From Lentisphaerota bacterium (GTDB lineage Bacteria > Verrucomicrobiota > Kiritimatiellia > JAAZAB01), in contig JACPGM010000152.1 in the NCBI GenBank assembly GCA_016188985.1, positions 1 to 52,982 on the forward strand: a stretch of DNA of 52,982 nt. Direction: 5' to 3'. The translations under genes were made by a program, and so were the position numbers. Position 1 is the stretch's first letter. Each line of letters begins with the position of its first letter. A model generated the notes under the pieces. The model worked only from the letters and a program-made list of their open reading frames with translations, searched no databases and had not been told where the DNA came from. Below, one piece after another: positions 33,406 through 49,766 of this stretch.

Positions 33406-35541
33406 TCACCGCTCAAGAATGCGTTGCTGCAACTGTTCCGGCACTATGGCAAAGATCAGCGGCTCCATTGTGTAACTGGCGCGGCCGCGGGTCAGCGAGC
33501 GGATGGCCGTGGCGTAACCAAAGAGCTCGGCCAGCGGCGCCTCGGCACGGATAATCTGCAAAGGCGGCTGGCTGACCATACCCTTAACCTTGCCGCGCCG
33601 GGCGTTCAGGTCGCCGAGCACATCGCCCATGGTTTCGGCCGGCGTCACGATCTCCAGCTCCATGATCGGTTCCAGCAGCACGGGCGCGGCCTGGGCAAAC
33701 GCCTCGCGAAAGGCCATAATGGCCGCGGTGCGGAAAGCGTTTTCCGTCGAATCGCGCTGGTCAAAGTCCGCTTCCGTGACCAGCACCATTACATCCACAA
33801 CCGGAAAATGGCCCAGCCGGCCGGTGGCCAGGGCATCGTGGATACCGGCGCGGGCGGCCTCGCAAAATTCGCGCGGCAGTTTCTCCGGCGGGACCTGAAA
33901 ATCAATCGAATTGCCGGCCTGGCGCGGCGCGGGAGCAAGCGCCAGGGTAACGCCCCCAAAGTGGCGGCGGCCGCCGATCTCGCGGTCAAAGCAATGCGCA
34001 GCGGCGCCTTCCTTAGTGATGGTTTCCCGGTAGGCCACGGTCGGCTCGCCGGCCTTGGCCTGCACTTTATATTCCCGCATCAGGCGGTCCTTGATAATTT
34101 CCAGATGCAGCTCCCCCATCCCATTGATCAGCGTCTGACCGGTATCGGGATGGGTACTGACCTTGAAAGTGGGATCCTCTTCGCTCAGGGCGGTCAGCGA
34201 CCGCAGCAAAGTCTCGCGATCAGCCTGCGTCCTGGGCTCGACGGCCATGGAAACTACCGGCTCCGGGAAACGGATGCGTTCCAGCACGATCGGCTTGTTT
34301 TCGGCGCTGAGCGTGTCGCCGGTGGTAATATCCTTCACTCCGGCCAGGGCGCCGATTTCACCGGCGGACAGACACTCCACATCTTCATGCTCATCGGCAT
34401 GCAATTTAAGCAGACGCAGGACGCGCTCGCGGCGGCGCGTGCGCGGGTTAAACACATTCTGGCCCTTTTTCAGGCAGCCGGCATAGACCCGCACAAAAAT
34501 CATTTTGCCCATGTAGGGATTATTCACGATCTTGAAGGCCAGCGCCGCCAGCGGCTCGGCATCGTTTGCCCGGCGGGAGATGATTTCCTCGGTTTTAGGA
34601 TGGAAACCCTGCACGCCCGGGATATCGAGCGGGCTGGGCAAATAATCCACCACGGCATCAATGACCGGCTGGACGCCTTTATTGCGCAGGGCCGCGCCAC
34701 AGAGCACGGGCACCAGGCGGCGGCTGATGGTGGCGCGGCGCAAGCCGGCCTTCAGCAATTCAGCGGGCACTTCCGGATTTTCAAGATAAGCCTTAAGCAC
34801 AGCCTCGTCGGCTTCCGCCACGCGCTCCATCAGATCCGCGCGCGCGCGCTCGGCGGCCACGGCCAGCTCCACGGGGATGGCAACGGGGCGGACTACGGCG
34901 CCCAGACTGGTCTCGTCAAAAGCCAGGGCTTTGAAAGCAATCAAATCAATGACGCCCTGGAAGCTCTCGGCGCTGCCCCAAGGCAACTGAACGGCGACGG
35001 CATGGGGCGAAAGGCGCGCGCGGATCTCGGCGAGCACCCGGCCGAAATCGGCGCCCACCCGATCCATCTTGTTGATAAAGGCCACGCGGGGCACGCCGTA
35101 ACGATCGGCCTGGCGCCAGACCGTTTCCGACTGGGGCTGGACGCCGCCGACGGCGCAGAACACGGCCACGGCGCCATCCAACACGCGCAAACTGCGTTCC
35201 ACTTCGGCGGTGAAATCCACATGGCCGGGGGTATCAATGAGATTGATCTGGCACTCGCGCCAGAAACAGACCGTCGCGGCGCTGGTGATGGTAATGCCGC
35301 GCTCCTGCTCCTGGATCATCCAGTCCATCGTGGCGGTGCCGTCGTGGACCTCGCCCATTTTATGCACGCGGCCGCTATAGAAGAGAATACGCTCGGTCAG
35401 CGTCGTTTTGCCGGCATCAATATGGGCCATGATGCCAAAATTGCGCAGCGCGGCCAGGGAGCAGCGTCGGGTTCCGGCTTCCGGCGCGGCCGCATTATCC
35501 TGCCCGGCACCATGTGGCTGAGATTTCAAAACCGTCACCAT
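33406..35541 (-). CDS. fusA: Elongation factor G
   Basis: EF-G is the GTPase that drives translocation and, with RRF, ribosome recycling. The 711 residues show the G motifs 'AHIDAGKTT', '[12 protein letters not shown]', 'DTPGHVDF' and 'NKMD', then domains II to V ending '[17 protein letters not shown]'. ATG at 35541 is preferred because it lies beyond the rpsG stop; the earlier in-frame extension overlaps rpsG. A ~25-residue Ala/Gln-rich leader precedes the GTPase domain. Confidence 0.97.
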   Translation of the reverse strand: MVTVLKSQPHGAGQDNAAAPEAGTRRCSLAALRNFGIMAHIDAGKTTLTERILFYSGRVHKMGEVHDGTATMDWMIQEQERGITITSAATVCFWRECQINLIDTPGHVDFTAEVERSLRVLDGAVAVFCAVGGVQPQSETVWRQADRYGVPRVAFINKMDRVGADFGRVLAEIRARLSPHAVAVQLPWGSAESFQGVIDLIAFKALAFDETSLGAVVRPVAIPVELAVAAERARADLMERVAEADEAVLKAYLENPEVPAELLKAGLRRATISRRLVPVLCGAALRNKGVQPVIDAVVDYLPSPLDIPGVQGFHPKTEEIISRRANDAEPLAALAFKIVNNPYMGKMIFVRVYAGCLKKGQNVFNPRTRRRERVLRLLKLHADEHEDVECLSAGEIGALAGVKDITTGDTLSAENKPIVLERIRFPEPVVSMAVEPRTQADRETLLRSLTALSEEDPTFKVSTHPDTGQTLINGMGELHLEIIKDRLMREYKVQAKAGEPTVAYRETITKEGAAAHCFDREIGGRRHFGGVTLALAPAPRQAGNSIDFQVPPEKLPREFCEAARAGIHDALATGRLGHFPVVDVMVLVTEADFDQRDSTENAFRTAAIMAFREAFAQAAPVLLEPIMELEIVTPAETMGDVLGDLNARRGKVKGMVSQPPLQIIRAEAPLAELFGYATAIRSLTRGRASYTMEPLIFAIVPEQLQQRILER

Positions 35542-35563
35542 GCTGTTTTCCGTCCGTCCCTGC

Positions 35564-36034
35564 TCACCACTTGTAATGGGCAAAGGCCTTATTGGCCTGG
35601 GCCATTTTGTGGGTATCATCACGTTTCTTAATGGCATTGCCCTGGTTTTTGAAAGCATCGAGCACTTCCAGCCCCAAGGCCCGCCAGAGCGGCACGCCCT
35701 TGCGCCCCTGCGAAAATTGAATCAGCCAGCGTATGGCCAGGGCCAGCTGGCGCTCGGCGCTGACTTCCACCGGAACCTGGTAGGTGGCCCCGCCTACACG
35801 GCGGGACTTGACTTCGACCTTGGGCCGGATGTTATCCACGGCGCGCATCAACACTTCCAGGGGATCTTCCTTGCTCTGCTCCTTGATAAAATCCAGCATG
35901 CGGTAGGTGGCATTCTCGGCCACCGATTTCTTGCCGCGGGTCATGACGTAATTAATCAGGCGTCCCATGAGCTTGCTGTTATAGCGCAAGTCCGGCGCGC
36001 TTTCCCTTTTTACGGCTTGATGTCTACGAGCCAT
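35564..36034 (-). CDS. rpsG: 30S ribosomal protein S7
   Basis: S7 nucleates the 30S head and contacts E-site tRNA; in E. coli it represses the str operon. The 156 residues begin '[20 protein letters not shown]' and contain '[20 protein letters not shown]' and the C-terminal 'NKAFAHYKW'. Confidence 0.98.
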   Translation of the reverse strand: MARRHQAVKRESAPDLRYNSKLMGRLINYVMTRGKKSVAENATYRMLDFIKEQSKEDPLEVLMRAVDNIRPKVEVKSRRVGGATYQVPVEVSAERQLALAIRWLIQFSQGRKGVPLWRALGLEVLDAFKNQGNAIKKRDDTHKMAQANKAFAHYKW

Positions 36035-36044
36035 AACGCCTCAG

Positions 36045-36431
36045 CTATTTAGCGGGTTGTTCCTTGGGGCGCTTGGCGCCATATTTTGACCGCGACCGCC
36101 GGCGGTTGGCCACGCCAACGGCGTCAAGCGTGCCGCGGACAATGTGATAGCGCACTCCGCCGAGATCTTTCACCCGGCCGCCGCGCACCAGCACGATGCT
36201 GTGTTCCTGCAAGTTATGGCCGACGCCCGGAATATAAGCGGTTACTTCCTCGCCATTGGTCATGCGCACGCGCGCCACCTTGCGCAGCGCCGAATTCGGT
36301 TTCTTGGGCGTAAGCACGCGCACGGCCAGGCAAACGCCACGCCGCTGGGGGCAGGCGCTCAGGGCCGGGGACTTGCTGCGATACAAGATTTTGCGGCGGC
36401 CGCGCCGCACAAGCTGATTAATCGTTGGCAT
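36045..36431 (-). CDS. rpsL: 30S ribosomal protein S12, with Gly at position 91
   Basis: S12 controls decoding accuracy and is the classical site of streptomycin resistance mutations. The 128-residue protein aligns with E. coli without gaps in the key region. Lys43 ('[11 protein letters not shown]') and Lys88 are kept, and Asp89, the residue methylthiolated by RimO in many bacteria, is kept. The usual Pro91 is Gly ('[11 protein letters not shown]'). In E. coli, changes at this proline alter streptomycin response. The 5' untranslated region carries P2 copy C, whose flanking duplication repeats the Shine-Dalgarno region (GAGGAG, 36445-36450). Confidence 0.97.
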   Translation of the reverse strand: MPTINQLVRRGRRKILYRSKSPALSACPQRRGVCLAVRVLTPKKPNSALRKVARVRMTNGEEVTAYIPGVGHNLQEHSIVLVRGGRVKDLGGVRYHIVRGTLDAVGVANRRRSRSKYGAKRPKEQPAK

Positions 36432-36454
36432 ATTGAACGTTTAACTCCTCGAAT

Positions 36455-36574
36455 TACTGCTCAGCTATCACTTTCAACTACGAAATGCGCGAAATACGCG
36501 AAATTTGAATACAATTCTCTTTCCCATTTTCGTGCCTTTAGCGTATTTCGTAGTTTCATTTCTTGACGTCAGGG
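36455..36574. repeat. Palindromic element P2, copy C (rpoC-rpsL gap), with 17-nt flanking duplication
   Basis: A 120-nt element between two perfect copies of CGTTTAACTCCTCGAAT (36438-36454 and 36575-36591). The left end is TACTGCTCAGCTATC; the interior has the inverted pair CTACGAAATGCGC and GCGTATTTCGTAG. Apart from the duplicated flank it fills almost all of the 204-nt gap between rpoC and rpsL. The flanking repeat contains the rpsL Shine-Dalgarno sequence. A recent insertion with target duplication is the simplest reading. Confidence 0.82.
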
Positions 36575-36635
36575 CGTTTAACTCCTCGAATAGAAAAACG
36601 CGGATTCTATTGGAATAAGCTGACGGAATGAAAGC

Positions 36636-40802
<4,167 letters not shown>

Positions 40803-40812
40803 ATTGCTCCTG

Positions 40813-44571
<3,759 letters not shown>

Positions 44572-44602
44572 TTTCCACGCCTTCCCCGAAACTTCCCTGC
44601 GC

Positions 44603-45058
44603 TTACTTGATCTCTACCTTGGCGCCGGCTTTTTCAAGTTGCTCTTTAAGTTTGGCGGCCTCATCCTTGGAAACGCCATCCTTGACGGTCTTGGGCGCGC
44701 CTTCGACCAGGTCCTTCGATTCCTTCAGCCCCAGACCGGTTATCGCCCGGACTTCCTTGATAACCGCGATCTTCTGCGCGCCGGCCTCGGCCAGAACGAC
44801 GGCAAATTCCGTCTTGGCTTCCGGCGCGGCCGCGCCGCCGGCGGCCCCTGCGCCCGCCGCGGCGCCGGGCGCCATGGCCATCATCGCCGGGGCGGCCGAG
44901 ACGCCCAGCCGCTGTTCCAGAACTTTGACCAGTTGGGAAAGTTCCAGCACGCTGATGCTTTCAATCCACTTGACAAACTCGGCCATCTTGCCTTCGACTT
45001 TAACGTCGGCGGCCGGGGCCGCTGCGGTTGTATTTTCTGCTGTGGCTGTTTCGGTCAT
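44603..45058 (-). CDS. rplL: 50S ribosomal protein L7/L12
   Basis: L7/L12 dimers form the stalk that recruits translational GTPases. The C-terminal domain '[20 protein letters not shown]' to the end is standard. The Ala/Gly-rich hinge (~residues 55-80) is typical. At 151 residues it is about 25 longer than usual because of an Ala/Thr/Glu-rich N-terminal addition before the dimerisation domain ('[20 protein letters not shown]'). Confidence 0.97.
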   Translation of the reverse strand: MTETATAENTTAAAPAADVKVEGKMAEFVKWIESISVLELSQLVKVLEQRLGVSAAPAMMAMAPGAAAGAGAAGGAAAPEAKTEFAVVLAEAGAQKIAVIKEVRAITGLGLKESKDLVEGAPKTVKDGVSKDEAAKLKEQLEKAGAKVEIK

Positions 45059-45106
45059 GGTCGGTTCTCCTGTATTTTTATGTTCGTTGAAACAAAGGCG
45101 TATCCT

Positions 45107-45670
45107 TCAGCCATCGGATTTTGGCTGGGGCTTATCTTGCCCGGCCTTCTTTTCCTGGACGGCTTTAAGGACATAGACCAGGCTGGCCACTTTCTGGTTA
45201 AAAACCATTGCCAGCCGGCTCATGGGCGCCGCCATGGTTCCCAGCAGCATGCTGAGCAAGACCGGCCGGGCCGGCAATTTTACCAACGCTTCCAAGTCGG
45301 TTGAACTCAAGACCTGGCCGTCCCAAAAGCCCCGCTGGATGGCCAACACGCGCTGTTCCTGCTGAAATCCGGCCAGAACCTTGGCCGTGGCCACCAGATC
45401 GCCGCCGCCGACAATGATGGCCGTCGGGGTGCTGAGCGCATCCGCTACCTGGGCCCGGCGCGTTTCGCTCAACGCCAACTTGAGAAAATCGTTTTTCACG
45501 ATTTGCAGACGCGCACCCAGCTTGGCCAGCTTGCGCCGCAACTCCTCGCCCTGCCGGACCTTCAACCCCCGGTAATCCAGCAGCAGCACAAATGCGGCTT
45601 CCGCCAGACAAGCACGCAGCTCGCTGACGATGGCCTGCTTTTCCGGCCGACTTGATCCTTTGGCATCCAT
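45107..45670 (-). CDS. rplJ: 50S ribosomal protein L10
   Basis: L10 anchors L7/L12 dimers to the ribosome and can repress its own operon. The 187 residues include 'AAFVLLLDYRGLKVRQGEEL' and 'VKNDFLKLALSE', with a Lys/Gln-rich C-terminus after the stalk helix. The start at 45670 gives a normal N-terminus and lies 14 nt after rplA. Confidence 0.96.
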   Translation of the reverse strand: MDAKGSSRPEKQAIVSELRACLAEAAFVLLLDYRGLKVRQGEELRRKLAKLGARLQIVKNDFLKLALSETRRAQVADALSTPTAIIVGGGDLVATAKVLAGFQQEQRVLAIQRGFWDGQVLSSTDLEALVKLPARPVLLSMLLGTMAAPMSRLAMVFNQKVASLVYVLKAVQEKKAGQDKPQPKSDG

Positions 45671-45684
45671 TCCCGTTTCCCTTA

Positions 45685-46389
45685 TCAGTCGGAGGACAAT
45701 GTTTCCTTCACCTGGACCGGCAAGCCGACCCCCATGGTGGAGCTGACCACGCAACGTTTCACAAACACGCCCTTGGCCGCGGCCGGACGGGCGGCCAGGA
45801 CCGCCTCGATAATCACATTGGCATTCTCGGCTAACTTGGCCGCCTCGAACGAGCGCTTGCCAAAGGGCACCATCACATTGCCGTGCCGGTCCATGCGGAA
45901 TTCCACGCGCCCGGCCTTGAACTGCTTAATCGCGGAGGCCAGATCATCGGTCACCGTGCCGGTCTTGGGATTCGGCATCAGGCCGCGCGGACCAAGGAAC
46001 TTGCCCAGCTTGCGAACTTCCTTCATGGCTTCGGTTGTGGCAATCGCCACGTCAAACTCGGTCCAGCCGCCTTGGATCTTGGCAATCAGGTCTTCAAACC
46101 CGACAAAATCGGCGCCGGCGGCGCGGGCGGCCTCGGCCGCGCTACCGGTGGCAAACGCCAGAACCCGCAGGCGCTTGCCCGTGCCGTGCGGCAGAGAGAC
46201 CGTGCCGCGCACGGTCTGTTCCGACTTTTTGTAGTCAACGCCCAGGCGGAAGGCGATATCCATGGTCTCATCGAACTTGATGGCCGGCTGTTCCTTGATA
46301 AAGCCGACGGCCTCGGCCAGGTCATAGCTCTTGGCTTGAACCTTGGCTTTAATGGCGCGATAACGCTTACTGTGCCTGGCGCTAACCAT
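45685..46389 (-). CDS. rplA: 50S ribosomal protein L1
   Basis: L1 forms the mobile L1 stalk that releases E-site tRNA, and represses the L11 operon in E. coli. The 234 residues contain 'PHGTGKRLRVLAFATGSAAE', 'LGKFLGPRGLMPNPKTGTVT' and 'KGVFVKRCVVSSTMGVGLPV'. Confidence 0.98.
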   Translation of the reverse strand: MVSARHSKRYRAIKAKVQAKSYDLAEAVGFIKEQPAIKFDETMDIAFRLGVDYKKSEQTVRGTVSLPHGTGKRLRVLAFATGSAAEAARAAGADFVGFEDLIAKIQGGWTEFDVAIATTEAMKEVRKLGKFLGPRGLMPNPKTGTVTDDLASAIKQFKAGRVEFRMDRHGNVMVPFGKRSFEAAKLAENANVIIEAVLAARPAAAKGVFVKRCVVSSTMGVGLPVQVKETLSSD

Positions 46390-46392
46390 AAC

Positions 46393-46818
46393 TTACTCCA
46401 CCACCTCAATGCCCATGCTGCGCGCGGTGCCCTCAATCTGGCGCATGGCGCGCTCCTCGCTGGTTGTATTCAGGTCCTTTTGCTTGAGCTTGACAATTTC
46501 GCGCACCTGCGCGCGGGTCACCTGGCCAACCTTCTCGCGGTTCGGCACGCCCGAACCTTTGGCCAAGGCGGCCTTTTGCTTGAGCAACACGGCAGCCGGC
46601 GGACTTTTAACCAAGAAAGTGAACGACTTATCCTGATAAATCGTAATAACCACCGGCAAAATCAGCCCATTCTGGCTCTGGGTGGCGGCGTTAAATTCCT
46701 TGCAGAAAGCCATGATATTGACCCCCTGCTGACCCAGGGCCGGCCCCACCGGCGGCGCCGGGTTGGCTTGGCCGGCGGGAATCTGCAACTTGACCATGGC
46801 GGTAATTTTCTTGGCCAT
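46393..46818 (-). CDS. rplK: 50S ribosomal protein L11
   Basis: L11 with its 23S rRNA partner forms the GTPase-associated centre and is needed for RelA activation. The 141 residues have '[20 protein letters not shown]' and '[16 protein letters not shown]'. Its ATG overlaps the nusG stop by one nt (TGATG). Confidence 0.98.
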   Translation of the reverse strand: MAKKITAMVKLQIPAGQANPAPPVGPALGQQGVNIMAFCKEFNAATQSQNGLILPVVITIYQDKSFTFLVKSPPAAVLLKQKAALAKGSGVPNREKVGQVTRAQVREIVKLKQKDLNTTSEERAMRQIEGTARSMGIEVVE

Positions 46819-47366
46819 CAGACGCGCTCCACCTGCCAGTACTCCAGTTCCACCGGGGCGGTCCGGCCAAAGATGGCCACGGACACTTTCAACTTGCCGC
46901 GGTTCGGATCCACTTCCTCAATCACCCCATTGAAATTCAGGAAAGGCCCGTCGGTAATCTTGACGGTTTCGCCCGGCTCGAACTGGACCTTTGGCTTGAC
47001 TTTTGCTTTCTTTTCTTCGATCTGATAAACGATGGACTCAACTTCCTTCGGTCTTAACGGCGTCGGCCGCTTGCCGCCGACAAAGCCGATAACGCCCGGC
47101 GTCTCGTTGACATAATACCAGGCGCGTTCGTTAATCTTGCCGTCATCATTGAACAGCCCTATTTCGATCAGCACATAACCGGGATAAAACATCCGGGTGG
47201 TTGTGCTTTTCTTGCCTTTTTTAACTTCAGAAACCTTTTCGGAGGGAATGGAAACATCCCCAACCAGGTCGCTCATTTCTTCAGTCTTAATCCGATGCAA
47301 GAGGCTATCCCGGACCTTAGCCTCTTTGCCGGTGAGCGTATGAATCACAAACCACTGCTTTGCCAT
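46818..47366 (-). CDS. nusG: Transcription termination/antitermination protein NusG
   Basis: NusG binds RNA polymerase and links it to Rho or the leading ribosome. The 182-residue protein has the NGN domain ('[18 protein letters not shown]', '[11 protein letters not shown]', '[10 protein letters not shown]') and a C-terminal KOW domain ('[19 protein letters not shown]'). It is in the canonical secE-nusG-rplK order. Confidence 0.97.
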   Translation of the reverse strand: MAKQWFVIHTLTGKEAKVRDSLLHRIKTEEMSDLVGDVSIPSEKVSEVKKGKKSTTTRMFYPGYVLIEIGLFNDDGKINERAWYYVNETPGVIGFVGGKRPTPLRPKEVESIVYQIEEKKAKVKPKVQFEPGETVKITDGPFLNFNGVIEEVDPNRGKLKVSVAIFGRTAPVELEYWQVERV

Positions 47367-47448
47367 GCTTTGCCTCTGGCCGACGCTCGCTGGCCGACCC
47401 GTGCAGTCGGCACGGGCAGGCGCTCAGGCCCTGGCGGCGCGCGCGGCC

Positions 47449-47649
47449 TTATAAAATCAAACGCAAAACCCGCATTAGAATCAAGTCGCCCAGTCCAACG
47501 AAAGCCCCCAACAGGATAACCGAGACAATCACCACCAAGGTGGACTCCTGCAATTCCGAACGCGTCGGCCACGCCGACTTTTTCAGTTCGACGCCCACTT
47601 CGCCAACAAAGCCGACTATCTTAACAATGAACGTCCGGATCTTATTCAT
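47449..47649 (-). CDS. secE: Protein translocase subunit SecE
   Basis: SecE stabilises SecY in the Sec translocon. The 66-residue protein has the conserved amphipathic segment 'GEVGVELKKSAWPTRSELQE' followed by one membrane helix ('STLVVIVSVILLGAFVGLGD'). ATG at 47649 gives MNKIRTF; an in-frame upstream codon would add 11 residues without support. The 82-nt gap to nusG holds a 7-bp hairpin CCCGTGC/GCACGGG at 47398-47416. Confidence 0.95.
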   Translation of the reverse strand: MNKIRTFIVKIVGFVGEVGVELKKSAWPTRSELQESTLVVIVSVILLGAFVGLGDLILMRVLRLIL

Positions 47650-47808
47650 CGCACCAGGACCCCGCGCCAACGTGATCTTCAAGCGTTACGACGCCACTGA
47701 ACTGCCTGGCCGGGATTTTAACGGAACGAGCCGATTCCGGCAGCGGCTAAACAAAATAAAAATCCCGACCCACCCCGGAACGAACCCGGCCGAACAAGGG
47801 GCCCGCGG

Positions 47809-47881
47809 CAGGGGAGGGGGGATTTGAACCCTCAACATCCGGTTTTGGAGACCGGTACTCTGCCAATTGAGCTACTCCCCT
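47809..47881 (-). tRNA. tRNA-Trp (CCA)
   Basis: The cloverleaf on the minus strand has acceptor AGGGGAG/CTCCCCT, anticodon loop CTCCAAA (anticodon CCA) and discriminator G, as expected for Trp. CCA is not encoded. Two weak points are seen: a G-T pair closing the D stem and an A-C mismatch in the T stem (GAGGG against CCCCC). The place between rpmG and secE is where tRNA-Trp commonly occurs. Confidence 0.93.
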
Positions 47882-47894
47882 TTCAAAAGGAGGA

Positions 47895-48047
47895 CTACCG
47901 AACCTCGCGATGCACGGTATGCTTGCGCTCAAACCGGCAATATTTTTTCAGCTCAATCCTGTCAGGCGTCGCTTTCTTATTCTTGGTCGTGGTATAGTTC
48001 CGGCGCTTGCATTCGCCGCAGGCCAGACTGATAATTTCGCGCACCAT
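47895..48047 (-). CDS. rpmG: 50S ribosomal protein L33 lacking the second cysteine pair
   Basis: This 50-residue gene was read directly from the minus strand. The protein starts '[20 protein letters not shown]' and continues '[17 protein letters not shown]', clear L33 features. The first CxxC is intact ('CGEC'), but where zinc-binding L33 has a second CxxC (CPxCRKHT) this one has 'CRFERKHT', with one cysteine only. It lies between tuf and tRNA-Trp. Confidence 0.94.
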   Translation of the reverse strand: MVREIISLACGECKRRNYTTTKNKKATPDRIELKKYCRFERKHTVHREVR

Positions 48048-48097
48048 GGCTATTCCCGTTTATCCCGGCGGCAGACTGCTCCGCGCGACCCGGCCGC

Positions 48098-49306
48098 TCA
48101 GGCAATAATTTCCGTCACTTGGCCCGCGCCCACCGTGCGGCCGCCTTCGCGAATAGCGAAGCGCACGCCCTTTTCCATGGCAATCGGCGCAATCAGTTTG
48201 ACTTCGATTTCGACGTTATCGCCGGGCATGATCATTTCCACGCCCTGCGGCAAAGTAATGGCGCCGGTAACGTCCGTGGTGCGGAAGTAAAACTGCGGCC
48301 GGTAGCCGTTAAAGAACGACGTATGCCGCCCGCCTTCTTCCTTGGTCAACACGTACATCTGGCCTTTGAAATGCGCATGCGGCTTGATCGAGGCCGGCTT
48401 GGCCAGCACCTGGCCGCGCTGAACATCCTCTTTCTTGGTGCCGCGCAACAGGCAGCCGATATTGTCGCCAGCGCGCCCCTCGTCCAGCAACTTGCGGAAC
48501 ATCTCCACGCCCGTAACCACCGTTTTCTGCGTGGGCTTGATGCCCACAATTTCAATTTCGTCGCCGACCTTCACTATGCCCCGCTCGATGCGGCCGGTTA
48601 CAACCGTGCCACGGCCTTCAATCGAGAATACATCCTCGATCGGCATCAAAAAGGCCTGATCGGTGATCCGGACTGGCTCCGGAATATAACTGTCCAGCGC
48701 GTCCAGCAACTCGTTGATACACTTGGCGTCAGCGTCGTCCGGTTTGGCCGCGCTCAAGGCTTTCAGCGCGCTGCCGCGAATGATCGGAGTTTTGTCGCCG
48801 GGAAACTGGTAGGCCTTGAGCAGGTCGCGGATTTCCAGTTCAACCAGGTCCAACAGCTCCTTGTCATCCACCGTATCCACCTTATTAAGGAACACGACAA
48901 TGGAAGGCACCCCGACCTGGCGGGCCAGCAGGATATGCTCGCGTGTCTGCGGCATGGGCCCATCCGAGGCGCTAACCACCAGGATCGCGCCATCCATCTG
49001 CGCGGCGCCCGTGATCATGTTTTTCACATAGTCAGCATGGCCGGGACAATCCACGTGCGCGTAGTGGCGCTTCTGGGTCTGGTACTCCACATGCGCCGTG
49101 GCAATCGTCAGAATCTTGGTGGGATCGCGGCGTCCTTGCGATTCGGAGGCCTTGGCCACCTGATCGTAGGTAATGTAGTCACTCAGTCCTTTCAGCGACT
49201 GGATTTTGGTAATCGCCGAAGTCAAGCAGGTCTTGCCATGGTCCACGTGCCCGATGGTGCCCACGTTGATATGCGGCTTAGTGCGTTCGAATTTACCTTT
49301 TGCCAT
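48098..49306 (-). CDS. tuf: Elongation factor Tu with divergent switch I
   Basis: EF-Tu delivers aminoacyl-tRNA to the ribosome. The 402-residue protein keeps the P-loop 'GHVDHGKT' (residues 19-26), 'DCPGH' (86-90), 'NKVD' (141-144) and the C-terminal domains ending '[17 protein letters not shown]'. Switch I is unusual. The region around residues 47-72 reads '[20 protein letters not shown]', with the universal RGITI replaced by KILTI and about four extra residues before it. The Mg-contacting Thr (here Thr67) is kept. Similar EF-Tu variants may exist in some Verrucomicrobia, as far as I recall. AAGGAG precedes the ATG. This is the only tuf in the window. Confidence 0.97.
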   Translation of the reverse strand: MAKGKFERTKPHINVGTIGHVDHGKTCLTSAITKIQSLKGLSDYITYDQVAKASESQGRRDPTKILTIATAHVEYQTQKRHYAHVDCPGHADYVKNMITGAAQMDGAILVVSASDGPMPQTREHILLARQVGVPSIVVFLNKVDTVDDKELLDLVELEIRDLLKAYQFPGDKTPIIRGSALKALSAAKPDDADAKCINELLDALDSYIPEPVRITDQAFLMPIEDVFSIEGRGTVVTGRIERGIVKVGDEIEIVGIKPTQKTVVTGVEMFRKLLDEGRAGDNIGCLLRGTKKEDVQRGQVLAKPASIKPHAHFKGQMYVLTKEEGGRHTSFFNGYRPQFYFRTTDVTGAITLPQGVEMIMPGDNVEIEVKLIAPIAMEKGVRFAIREGGRTVGAGQVTEIIA

Positions 49307-49349
49307 TTTAGGTCTCCTTCACTTGTCGGTTCCTTTATCGCTCTACAAG

Positions 49350-49422
49350 AGCCCACGAACGGAATCGAACCGTTGACCTCATCCTTACCAAGGATGTGCT
49401 CTTCCTACTGAGCTACGTGGGC
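49350..49422 (-). tRNA. tRNA-Thr (GGT)
   Basis: The minus strand folds into a complete cloverleaf: acceptor GCCCACG/CGTGGGC, D stem GCTC/GAGC, anticodon stem CATCC/GGATG with loop TTGGTAA (anticodon GGT), and T stem AACGG/CCGTT. The discriminator is T and CCA is not encoded. It heads the tuf cluster and would be processed from its transcript. Confidence 0.95.
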
Positions 49423-49766
49423 CAAGGTATCGTTCCCCGCAAGCCATAACTAAAAAACACGAAAAAACCCCCTCCCTCATTCCCTCAATATTCGAATCAG
49501 GATGTGAGGTTCACGGAGGACGCCCCGGAGCAGCTTTAAAAACCGGAACGCCCTTAACTGATAAAACGCAACAAAAATCGAATAAAAGCTAACAAAAAGC
49601 CAGTGGTTGTCAATAGTTTTTTAAACTTTTTTTACATTTTTTTTTACAAAGACCAAACCACCATTTTCGCCTTATTTTACGGGGTAATCTGAAGACTCTC
49701 CGGCGGCTTTGGCGGATGAGCTTCGGCTCAAATCCGTCCCATTGTGACGCCGTTGAGTGTTTCTGG
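49423..49766. other. AT-rich upstream region of the tuf cluster
   Basis: No gene is seen in this 344-nt gap. The right half is strikingly AT-rich, with long A and T runs near 49560-49680, in an otherwise GC-rich window. It holds the candidate promoter for the tuf cluster and, near 49710-49745, a small hairpin (TGAGC/GCTCA) past the end of the beta-helix gene. AT tracts upstream of the -35 could act as UP elements. Confidence 0.6.
49586..49613 (-). promoter_or_regulatory. Candidate promoter of the tRNA-Thr/tuf cluster
   Basis: On the minus strand a perfect -35 TTGACA (49608-49613) is followed after 16 nt by the poor -10 match TAGCTT (49586-49591). T- and A-rich tracts lie just upstream, as expected for an UP element. 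The -35 box is convincing; the -10 is not, and the true -10 may be shifted. Confidence 0.4.

Noticed and set aside
33376-35631. A 751-residue plus-strand frame opposite fusA
   Set aside because: It is the antisense shadow of fusA, rich in His, Gln and Arg with no recognisable domain.
36035-36060. CTCAGCTATTTAGC at the rpsL end as another P2 terminus
   Set aside because: It is part of the rpsL C-terminal codons and stop; no palindromic interior follows.
47398-47416. Hairpin CCCGTGC/GCACGGG between secE and nusG as a terminator
   Set aside because: No poly-T tract follows on either strand and both genes need the same transcript, so it is only noted as a hairpin.
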